Positions 13,001-24,800 of a stretch of 47,535 nucleotides of DNA are shown piece by piece (the stretch's first letter is position 1; the number at the start of each line of letters is the position of its first letter). Origin of the DNA: Priapulus caudatus. Taxonomy: Eukaryota; Priapulida; Priapulimorpha; Priapulimorphida; Priapulidae. The DNA lies in NCBI RefSeq assembly GCF_000485595.1, contig NW_014577602.1:38931-86465 (forward strand), read 5' to 3'. Both the position numbers and the translations under genes were made by a program. Below the pieces are notes generated by a model. That model was given only the letters and a program-made list of their open reading frames with translations. It was not told the DNA's origin and made no database searches.

Positions 13001-15793
13001 TGCACATTAGCCTGATACAGGTCTAGTATCACTATCAGCCAACGTGGCAGTTTACAAACTGCCTTTCTTAGAGACAATAAACTAGACTCGAATGGAAGCA
13101 CACAGTCACACACACACATGCACGCACCACACATACACGTGCCACCACGCACACACAAAGACATGTGCCAATTACACACGCATGTAACACACCACCACGC
13201 ATGCACGCACAACACACACTGATCACCACACATGCACGGCCTTCAGTACGGACAACTAGCATGCAATTACCTCATCAGCATACCCTTCCAGCAACATATT
13301 AACGGCTCTGTTTGGATCTCATCGCAGTCATGCAATGCTACGACTGTCTCATCCACAGCATCTGCCTGTTAGCTCACTACCTGCACGATAACACAATGGT
13401 GAAACACACATCGCAATAAGTACAGTCAGACGACTAACCATCGCAAACAAACTCTCTCCACAAGCGTTCTCCACTACCATGTACAATATAAACAACCGAC
13501 AAGCATGAGCGTGAATATGGCTATACAACATGTACAAGTTCAACCATCACCTCAAAACAACCCTACCCATGCGACCTACACAATACAACAAACAGAGGCA
13601 TGAAATTCAGATTCTTTGACCGGCCCAGGGGCTGGCAACAGCAGTTTTTTACCAGCCCTATCATATTTACCAGCCCAACAAATTTTGCCTTTAAAAAAAA
13701 CATAAAGACAAGACCGTTTCGCTGACTCTTGCTTGTCCAAAAAATGTTGTAGTGCTGCGGCATCACGCCAGTAGCTGTTGAACAGACATATAATGCAGTC
13801 CTGTGAATGATGTCGAAGTGTTTTTGTTCAAAGTCATGTTTCAACGCTCGCATTGTCGATTTTCAAATTTGTTAAAATGTTGATCAATTATGGGTACATC
13901 CTTCAGGTAAATAGTATTTTAGGCTATTTGCCTCATTCAATGCTATAAATAATGAAAGTGTCAATGACACTGTAGCTCACATAAAAAAAGGACACAAATG
14001 AGTGAGTGAGAAGAAGCAGTTTTAATTGAGCACATCACGACGTACATTATAGAAACGAAGAGTATATATGGGAGAACTCTATCTCTTATTATATACTCTT
14101 GATAATTATGTGTAATTTTTTATGTGAAAATAATAAATAATATTATATATAAATTATAAATAATTTATAAACAAAAATGAATCACAATTTGTGACCGGTA
14201 GATGGCCGCTATACCCGCTTTGATGTTTCTTTAGCATAAATCATTATATCATAATAATAATAATAGTATAAATCATAAATATGTCATAGCAGGAAAATTT
14301 TGGCCATTAAAGATATTGTCAATGAAATCTTGTAAAACGAACAGACGAGTGTGACACCACAGACTGTTTGTTATGTGCGTGTCTATATAATATGCTATAT
14401 AATTGCCAAACCCTACTTAATTTGCATATTTTTTTTAAATATCAAAACCCCTAGCCCTTATTTATTCTAATACCAATGAAAGTGTCAATGACACTAAGCT
14501 CACCACAAAAAAGGACACAAATGAGTGAGTAAGAAGAAGTCAAGCAAACCATCGCACGTACATTATAGAAACGATTGCCATCTGATAATCGCAAAATAAA
14601 TTTATAAACCAAAAATGAATCACAATTTGTGACCGTAGATGCGCGCATACCCCGCTTTGTAGCAATGGCGTTTGAAATAAATAGGTTATGCTGCCGTTCC
14701 GACATGTTTTAAAAACTTTACTCGTAACATAGACGTTTTTATCGCAGGGTCGGAAGGGAATACCAATTTTGCATTAAAGATATTGTCAATGAAATCTTGT
14801 TAAACAAACCAGANNNNNNNNNNNNNNNNNNNNNNNNNACCTACAACGATGACCACGGAATTTACAGTTGCATGTACTAAGCCCTGGTTGGGGTGTAGAG
14901 GGCGCACTGCGGACCCCGACCCCCCCCCCGTGTAGACTCAACAGCCGGCCTGCGCACCAAACTCACCGTGTAACCGCCAAATTAGTGGCTGCTAATCCAT
15001 CCCGTCCTGTCATCGTCGTCGGGAACCTGGATCACATGTCATAATAACCTGGCTATAAAACAAAAACACAACATTGAAATAGTACGTTACTATGAAGACT
15101 GCGCGTGGCAGCGCGCTTTCGCGCGAGAGAGAGGTCGGCCGCACCGCACGTGAATTTGCCTGCCATCGACTCAAAGCAACCATGAAACTGCTTGAAAAGG
15201 GAGTCAATCGTTGGTTGCGGTGGCATTTGGTTATTATTGACATACAACAGCACACCCTCACTAGTGCAACCGATTCACAACAATGTGCTAACTAGCTATC
15301 ACTCGCACGCTCACGCCACAATTACAACTAAACTCGCACAGTCTTGTCCATGGCGCCACATACAAACAACTGCCCCGGGTTGGCCAACACTGTCTGATAG
15401 CATTCAAACCGCCCATAATTACAAGTCTCAAGTGTTCAACGATTTACTCATATGACAGGTATTTTATGATGCATACGGCCAGCGGTGTCGCTGTTCGTGT
15501 GAAGCTAGGCTACATACCAGACGCGACATCGTGATGCTGTAACAACCTGGATGTTCCTCGTATACTGTACAAGTTGGATGGCTGCCAGTACACTGAAACC
15601 AGACAACCACACCTGGTAATTCCTGTGTTGTGGCATAGGCAAAGAATTCAGGGATGGTCGCTTTTCACACAAACTACTTGAGGTCCAGCACACTGACCAT
15701 ATACACGTCAGTCAAATTACATATGAGTTCATATAGCAAAAACTATTGCAGGCATACGACACCCTACACTAGCCCACTACCCCACTATTGATG

Positions 15794-15844
<51 letters not shown>

Positions 15845-18800
15845 GTATATATATATACTAGATATATATAATTAATATATACTATATATATAAATTATAT
15901 ATATATATACTGTATATACTATGCTGCGATAATATAAACTTAGGATAATCCCATTCATGATTTTTTAAACACCAATTTTTCTTATTACGTTCAACGGCAG
16001 TCGGGACTTGGTATAAACACTGCAACATGGGTTGAACCCCAGGTCAGGCGCTCTAAAATGCCGACGACCGCACGCCCTACATTCCCGCATCATCGTCCGC
16101 CGCTATGCCGCACGTGCTGCGACTCACGTAGATAGGCATTCCCGCCCAGGTCCGGCAGCGGCTTGGTCATGATGTTACTGTATGTCTGAGAAGTGTTGTG
16201 CCACCCCCGAGGCAGGTTCGGGCGGGGACTTTACGCGAAATACACGACACGCTACGTGTTCCACCATCATCGCAAACGGTACGAACTAAAGCCATATCAA
16301 ACGGCAGCAACATTACGCTTGAGATATAGAACAGGGTTGTCACTGTGGTTGCAAGTTTTTTCCAGTTTTCCTGGACTTTTTTTCTAGACTGCAAGATTTC
16401 AGCCAATACAATCGTTGCGCTATGTACATCCACTTAACCACGACGTGATACCAAAACGCTCACATCGAAACACACCATTTTTTCTATTAGCAAGAAGACA
16501 TGAGCTAAAACTTTAAGGACCTTCTGAGACCAATACATAACAATAGCTGACTTTCCAGGTTTTCGGGGACCCATCACGAACCCTGCGCTAACCTCTGCGT
16601 GACAACCAACCCCCCACTCACCGCCGGCCAGAGACTCTTCGTCGTTCGGTCGAATTTCGTCAGTTCATTGTCGAACAAGTTTGTGACGCTCGTGCTGCTG
16701 TCGCCGCTCCGCGGACGACGACGCTGTTTGCCGCGACGACGCGCGCTCGCTCCGCCTGCCCCTCCGATCCCAGCCGCATCCTTTCCCTGTCGCCGACGCG
16801 CTGCCTCCGAGTCCCGCGCACAGTGGCGCCCCTAGCTTCCCCGTGGGGCGCGCCACGCCGACCGTATTCCCGAGCCGTCTAGTTTGATTCTGCTTACGTG
16901 GCGCCGCCGGTTGTCGTGTGGTTGTTCTGGTTAGCCCGGCCTTGGTTGTACTGCGTCGCACTAGGGTAGCCGACGGTGCTGCCCCGCGCCGTAAGTCGTT
17001 GAGTAGCTTTAGACCCCTGCTGCTGCTGCGGCGGGCCGCCCTGGTACGATCCCGGCTGCTGCTGCTGACTGGCGCGTCGCCGCGGCCAGGCGGGCGGCGG
17101 CGCAGCGGCGAACGACGACCTGGTACTGAGAACTCGCCACACTGACTCTCGGTTCTCAGAGCCACGCGGCGGCGGCGGCCGCCTGGTAAGTGTGACGACT
17201 GCGTTACCTGCAGCGCCGCGCGAGCCTGTTATGGGCCGACGTCGTTGACCCCGTGTCGGTGTAACCGCCGCCGCGGCTGCTCGATCGCCGCCGCCAGCAA
17301 CCGCCGCGTTACTGACCTGGGGCCGCGTATGCCGGCACGCTGTAGCCAGATTGTGGCGCCACCCTGCTTGTGGATCCGCTCGCGAGCTCTGCGCCGTCGC
17401 GGGGCGGCATTCTGTAGCGATGAGGACAGAACGGAAGAGGAGTTCGGAGGTGCTGGGCAGGCCGTGTGCTCTTGCTGCTGCTGCCTGCTGCCGGCTGTCG
17501 CGTAGCCGGACGGATACGCAGAGCCGTAGCTGTTGCGACAGCGCACTCCGTTCTTGCTGCCGCTGGAGCTCAGAGATTCTGCACGCGAAAAACACCAAGA
17601 ACGTCTCTCATCAAAACCTAAGAACGCGCTTCCTGAGCCTTCGTGCGGAATTAATAATGCAGCTGGTGTTATCCTGCGGCGTATAGTAATTGCAGCCTTG
17701 GACAAATTTACGAGGCAAATTCTTGCGCCTCACGGAATACACTTTCATCTGACAATTTTCTCATAAGCGACTACTGGCTGCAGTTTTAATTTATTTCGCC
17801 AATGTTACGCTGACCTGAAGCTGACACTGATGCAGGCCCTCACGAAGGACTGTTTGCACCTACGAAATCACAGTCTGGCTCGCGTACTAATTCACACTTA
17901 GCTGCACATAGGAAACGCCGTGAGTTGATGCCATCTTACTTGCCACTTCCATCGCATTGGTTTGGATGGTTAGGCCGTTGATTTGACATCATAGATGTTG
18001 GTTAGTTCTGCCCGGGCCAATAGAATCGGCTCAGTCCTGCAGATATCTGCAAGCAACAAACATCTGATCATCTCAACCAATATTTAAGTGCCAGCAGTTA
18101 AGTAAAACATCTTAGGTCCTCAATATGCATTATCTCACTCGCGAATAATTTCGCCAGGAGGCACATTTCATTTAGCTGTTTCTGAGTCATAATTTGTTGG
18201 GGAAGCGAACTCACTTCATAAAGTGTCAAATTATTTCAGTGCTTGGCACGTCATAAATCTAACTACTTACTACTACACTAAGGCTGCTGTGCTGCTGACT
18301 ACTACTATGACGACGTCGAACTACCACTACCACTGACCACTACCACTTACCACTACTACCTAATTAATAAAGATTTATTATTATTCCTACTACTTACTTA
18401 CTACCTACTAATGATAATTAATACGCTCTACTTACGCGAAACTCGCTGACTCTCTGGAGCCGTATTACCCGTATCGCGGAATGCGCGCCGCGCACGAACC
18501 TGGTTCTGCTGGTCTCATCCTTCGTCTCGGCGGTCGGAATGCTGGAGGGCATACTGGGGCCCTGGTCGGTGCTCCCTTGCCATCAAACTGCGCCCGTGCC
18601 AGCTGCTGGCGGCCGAATCGCTCCGCCGCCGCCGCCGGGCCGGCCGCCGACCGCCTCCGCAGCTGATCACAGTGAGGGAACTTCCGCACCGCCGTTTTGC
18701 TGGACGGCGCAGCGGGCACGCGTGACGCTGGAAGCACTCCGCGCGAGAAGAGACGCGAGACAAAGACGGTTATTGCCACAGCGCGGCGAACGATTCACGC

Positions 18801-21800
18801 GGCGACGGGAGAGCGGGCTGGTCCCGTAGGGCGGCAGCGGCGAGCGAGGGATCGGTGCGTGATGTGGCCACAGCTGGATGCCACAACTCACCACTTGGGA
18901 GGAGACAATTTAGCCGATGAGACGATGGAGCCCAACAAATTACATGGCCTACAGCCGAGAGGTGAGATTTAGATCACTGGACCGCTTGTGCGGTGCAGAG
19001 AACGATGAGAAAGCGGAAAATATTTTGTGTCGTCATGGTGGGTATGGATCACGCCCCGATTCTCGAGCTCAATCTGCTTTTTATGTCTGGCCACACAATT
19101 AAGCACTATTACATCCGTCACCAGTTGACAGCACAATGATGAAGATAGCACCACGCCCTGGAAGACCTGGCGGATCTGCTATTCATGCTCTGGGAGCTAA
19201 TGAGCGTTACTGAGTAACGGTACACCTGTCACGTGCACGCACGCACACACGTACGCACGGCACAGTGCACGCACCACCACGTACGCACGCCACATGCACG
19301 GCGACGCGACACACATCGGCACCGCACGCACCATGCACGCACACACGCACGCACGCGCACGCTACAGCGCGTGGCACGCACACACGTAATGCACGCACAT
19401 GTACGCACGCACATGACGACGCACACACGTACGCACGCACATTGCACGCACATACGCCACGCACAGCGCGGTGCACGCACATGTACGCAGCACACACAGT
19501 ACGGCACGCCAATGCACGCACGTACGCGACGCACACACGTACCGCACGCACGATGCACCAACACCACGAGCACGCACATGCACGCACACCACCGGCACCA
19601 CACACACGTATGGCACTCTACGTACGCACGCACATGTACGATACGCAGCATACGTACGCGACGCCACATGCCGGCACGACAGAAGCACCGTACATGCACG
19701 CAACACACGCACCGCCGGCGCGTGGGTGCACGCCACACACGTACGCACGACACATGCATGCACACACGTACGCCACGCAGCGGACATACACGTGGCACAC
19801 CACACACATACACAACACCACACCGGGCGGAGTTTCTTCTTGCGTAAGAATTTGGTCACGTTGCTGGACGAGGTGCTGTAGGGTGTGAAGTCTGAGTCGG
19901 AGCCAATCCACAGCACCGAATTTGCCACGTCGAGGCCATCCATGGGGTTACGGGCATCTCCACAGCGAGACTGGTGGGTAATCATGTCCACGGTAGTAAG
20001 CTATCAGTGAATAGGAGAGAGAGATGGCGTTGGGAGGAGAGAGAAGAGAGAGAAGAGAGATCGCCAGATGAAGACGATGGGAGAGAGAGACAGATTGTCG
20101 CGAGAGAGAGATCGAGATCGAACGATGATCTCGTTCGAAGAAAAGAGAGAGAGAGAGAGAGAGATAGAGAGACGAGAAAGAGAGAGATCGAGAAAGAATA
20201 GAGAAAGGCGAGAGAGAGGGAGCAGAGATACAAATAGAGACATAGATGAAAGGGTGATAAGGAGAGAGACAAAGGAGGCAGCGAAGGCGCGAAAGATGAG
20301 AGAGAGGAGAGCGGGAGATAGAGGCGGGAAGAAAGGCAGAGGGAGAGAAGGAGGAGGGCAGGAGAGACAAACTGAGAGACAGAGACTGGGATAGAAAAGC
20401 AAAGGAGAAAGAGAGAGATATGCCAACTTGCCAAGTTCACCAACCATCTGGACATGCGAATATTTTCACATGAAACCTCAGTTGGAAGACAAAATCCAAG
20501 GTGTAAACATGGATTCACTGCATAGCTATATAAATATGAGCACACACGAAGATATACATGCACACGTCCACTATGACACACGCCAGAACGCGCACACACA
20601 CCCAAGTACCAACGCAAACTCACTTTGGATGCGGGCGGCAGCCGCGTCCTTCTGCTGTCTTTCCTGCCGGCGCCTGCTGAAGCCTGCGACGCTGTCATCC
20701 GCGGACGCCGTAGCTGCGTTGCCCTGCTGTTGCCTTGCTGCCTGCGCTGGCTTAGGAGGCGGCCTGCCGGCGGAATAGACTTGTGCGCGGGGCATCTGTG
20801 CGGCCGCGGTCGCCTGGGGCCTCCGGCCATCACGTAGAATGGACTCGACTCTGGCTGATCGCCCGGCATCCGACGCCAGTGTTCCGCCCCATCGTCCGAG
20901 GCGCGCTGCGCCACTGGTTGCACCAAAACTGTCCGACGGAGCGATTAATATCATTACGCATCGTCCATCACTTGTCCGCGGTAGTAGCAGCGACCCTGCT
21001 CGAATTTTAGCCTGCCGTGTCCCCTATAAACGGGGCCAGCTCTCTCCGCATGACCTTTATAGACAGGCTGCGTCTTGTCGTGGTGTATTTCAGTACGTCG
21101 TCCGACGTAGATAGAGTTACTGGTCCTGACGCGTCGTGGGCCAACATATTTTCAGTAGGCATGAATTACGTTATTTCAGCGCCTAACCGCAACATTGCAG
21201 CGGGTATAAGTTCGGGACTGGCCGAATCACGCACACAACACGCGCTGATCCATACCCTAGCGCACAAAGTATTCTTGAATTTCAGACAAAAACAATTCTA
21301 ACCTACACTAACAAGACTGCAGGAAGGACTTACACCCCAACAGCTGACATTGTTTAGTTGTCGCTGTGGGACTTGTGAGCTTGAACTGGTTCATTAGTTG
21401 GAGACTGCGGCTGCACGCAGTATAAAGTGGGGGTCAGCCATTAAGCTGGTACCCATGTGCCTCTTGATGGCAATATACGACTCCAAGTCTGATGCTGCTA
21501 AGACAAACAAATACAATCACACCGTAAAATAACCTATACATCACGTTCGTTCTGTAATTTACACTCTAGAGTTCATTGTTTAAGACAAGCGATTGAGTAA
21601 TAAATCGCTTACAGTGACTGCGTTGGAAACAAAAACCCACTAACTGATATTGCTAGGAAATTACCTTCAATGTATACTATATGCTAGACTTATTGCCCAA
21701 TCTCATTTCGACGCAACATCTACGCTTACTTTCTGATTTCCAAGCTAATCGATCATGGTAGAAACACGGCAGACTGCACATCACACGACCTTGATGGAGG

Positions 21801-24800
21801 ACAAACACTAACTCTCCCTTCGTGCTAAACAACTCGCTTGCTGACGCTTTACAGGCACTTGGACAACTGCAGGGGGTGCGAGCGGACGAATACCAACACA
21901 CGAGATGATACCTTTTTCCCGACCATGCTGTTCGCTGATCTACTGTGGTCTTTTGGCAGATCGCTCCGTGGGGAGTAAACACCTTCGACTCAAACGACCG
22001 TGTCGTGCAAAATCATCGCAATGACAGCGCAAGAACTAAGATCACTAGCAGTGAGAATGACCCATGAAAAACTCACTACCACTCTATAGATTCACTTACG
22101 TAAACATAGCCTGGACATCGTGAAACTTGCACTATTACCATACCTATAATCACAACATATATTGATTGACGCATAACTCGTATAACTGGCATTTGTCAAG
22201 TGACACAAAAACTTACTTCTGATGTCAAAATCATAATACGCCCAATATTTTTACCTGGATCCCACACACACCTTTTTTCTACGAAATTCTACACTCAAAC
22301 ATGATCCTGGGCAAAACTCTCTGTAAACTGTAGCCTGGCTGTCAATGCGCGAGCAAATAGATGTTAGAGAGACGAGAGAGAGGAGGATAGAGAAGTGTGA
22401 GTAGATTCGAGTGGCTAAAGCAGACCAGTTTGTGCGGGTATGTGTGTTAGGTATGGGTACATGACACACCAGGCGGACAGGCTGTTGTGGTTGGTGGTGT
22501 GAATGAACACTGATGGTGTGTGTGGTCGTGACACCGAACATCAAGACTGGTTCAACACAGTGCATCTGTTTATGGGCGAAGCATATATGTCTACATCACT
22601 GTCGCTCCTGCCTGTCGAGCCCCTGCACATGTACGTCTTGGGAAAGTCTTGTATGAACGATGTGCATGGTTCCTGAGATACTCGGCAGGGTGATCGTTTG
22701 GTTGGCCATGGATCGTACGAGTCGTTGTGTGTTGGTCTCGTGTGCTGTTGCGTGCTGGTGCTGTCTACTGTCGTTATGCATCATCCATTGCTGGTGCTCG
22801 TGTGATACCCTGAAAAGCGAACGATACATGCTGCGCGCTGCCCCGCGCGCGCGGCGCGTGCTGCTGCGTTGCGTGTGTGTGGGGTGTGGTGGCGGATCAC
22901 CAATTCAGACGCCCGTTACGGAAGATCATACGCAAGTAAACAAAGCATGCCTATCTCTGCCCGCTGACACATTTCTGCGAGTTCTATTCCCCTTTGGCTT
23001 ATTCTGCCTCTACAGTCATTTTCAGCTTCTATTTTTTATACGCATTCGGATCTCATTTTTATCGCCTCAGGAGATGCCGGACCGCGCGACGACCCATCGT
23101 GGTCGCGCGCTCTCTGTCTGTGTGAATGTTGACGCTCCGTTCGCACTACGGAAATAGTGTCTGCACAGACGCGCAAGGCATCGCGCCGCGGGTCTCAGCT
23201 GTGTTTTGCCAACAGACACATTTTCATTGACGCTCGAGACAGGAAGCGAGGGCGTAACCTCTCGAGGATGGCGCTTGAATGTGAGGAGCAACGAGACGTG
23301 AGAAAAGAAAGAGATAGACCAGAAGACGGATTGAATGGATCCCAGTGGCAAAGTGGTCTGTCACAGCTGCTGGCACCACACGCACCCCCCAGAAGCTGCA
23401 GCCCGCCCCTGAGAAAGGGACCACTGGAACAGATGGCTCCGACACAATCTCCCTTGCGCGGTACACGGACATTCACACAGGGTAGAAGGATTGATATAGT
23501 ACGCACGAGACGAGGCGCGGAGGGAGAAAAAGAGGTCGATGGCGACTAGGCTTACCGACTGTGTCGTTGATGTCATTGCGACGCTTGTCGTTGCTCAGGT
23601 ATGTTGCTGCGTCGGACGTCCACGTCGGCCTCGGATGTGTTTTGTTGAACCGCACCACCGTCGGCTGCCTCCCCTCGCTGGCGACTCGTCCGTTGTCCGT
23701 CGCCGCCAACGTCCTGAGTGAACACTAATGAACATCTACGGTCAGCTCGCCTCCAATACGCGCTGCATCGCTGCTCTCCCTTATTAAGCCCCCAAGCCAA
23801 CCCCTTGTGTGATCCCCGATTCACGCACGGCGCTGACCGCGTAATAATATCCCATGCAGAGAGCGGGATAAACCATACCTCAGAAACCAGACGAGTGTGA
23901 CACCACAGACTGTTTGTGTCTATATAATATGCTATATAATTGCCAAACCATACCTAATTTGCATAATATTTTTTTTAATATCAAAACCCCTACCCCTTAT
24001 TCATTCACATACCAAAAATGAGCAAAATCCGTTGAACCTGAACTGACTAATGGCAATTCCCATTTTTGCCAAAAAATTGCCGTGGCTCGAAAGTACGTCG
24101 ACTGGCGTGCTCCAAAATAGGACGTTTAATATGGGAGCATAGCAGTAACAACTATCCCAATTTCAAACATGTGGGCCAAACGATTCCTGAGTTATCGTTG
24201 ACGGTAGCGAAATGTTGACGAACAGACGGACGGACAGACGTACGACGGACGACGACCCATGGCAATAGCTCAGCTTGACAATGTCAAGGTGAGCTAAAAA
24301 TGAGCAAAATCCGTTGAACCTAAACTGACTAATGGCAATTCCCATTTTTGGCAAAAAATTGCCGTGGCTCGAAAGTACGTCGACTGCCGTGCTCCAAAAT
24401 AGGACGTTTAATATGGGAGCATAGCAGTAACAACAATACCCAATTTCAAACATGTGGGTCAAACGGTTTCTGAGTTATCGCTGACCGTAGCCAAATGTTG
24501 ACGGACAGACGGACGGACGAACGACGACCCATGGCAATAGCTCAGATTGACAATGTCAAGGCGAGCTAAAAATGTAGGTACTCGCTAAAACGGGTGAAAC
24601 CACCGGCTCGGAGGGCCGGTGTTTTGCCAATGTTACTGGCCCTCCAAATAATTTGTCAACATATGCCAGTGGGCTGGTGCTAATTTCATGCCCTGTGTAC
24701 AATACAACAACCGACACGCATGAGCATGAGTATGGCTAAACAACCATCGCCTGAAACATCCCTACCCAAGCGTACTTAGACGATACAACAAGGTATCACA

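Larger units (their letters stand above)
11039..24695. mobile_element. hAT-like transposon termini CAGGGCATGAAATT enclosing most of intron 2
   Basis: CAGGGCATGAAATT at 11,039-11,052 has its perfect inverse AATTTCATGCCCTG at 24,682-24,695. Both ends abut the same ~96-bp tandem repeat, as expected if one element entered that repeat. The internal 13.6 kb includes the noisy duplicates and an N gap, so the true element is probably only a few kb. No clean target duplication and no transposase frame seen. Confidence 0.5.

Noticed and set aside
14839-15760. The next UBAP2L-like exon (YGYDDLQ-type block)
   Set aside because: Only a faint resemblance in a region where frames are unreliable; not enough to annotate as an exon.
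19207-19881. Long overlapping open frames (about 130-210 residues) on both strands
   Set aside because: They are His/Thr/Arg or Cys/Val/Arg translations of the CACG minisatellite in the noisy copy, have no starts in context, and exist in several frames at once.
22660-23157. 165-residue plus-strand frame with a hydrophobic, Cys-rich character
   Set aside because: It lies in the most scrambled part of the noisy copy, opposite the exon 7 equivalent; it is absent from the clean copy.
15830-23884. A genuine second UBAP2L-like paralogue
   Set aside because: The longer exon copies are frame-broken by one-base indels, the exon 15 acceptor is lost, introns are equally damaged, and the copy sits inside the intron of the first.
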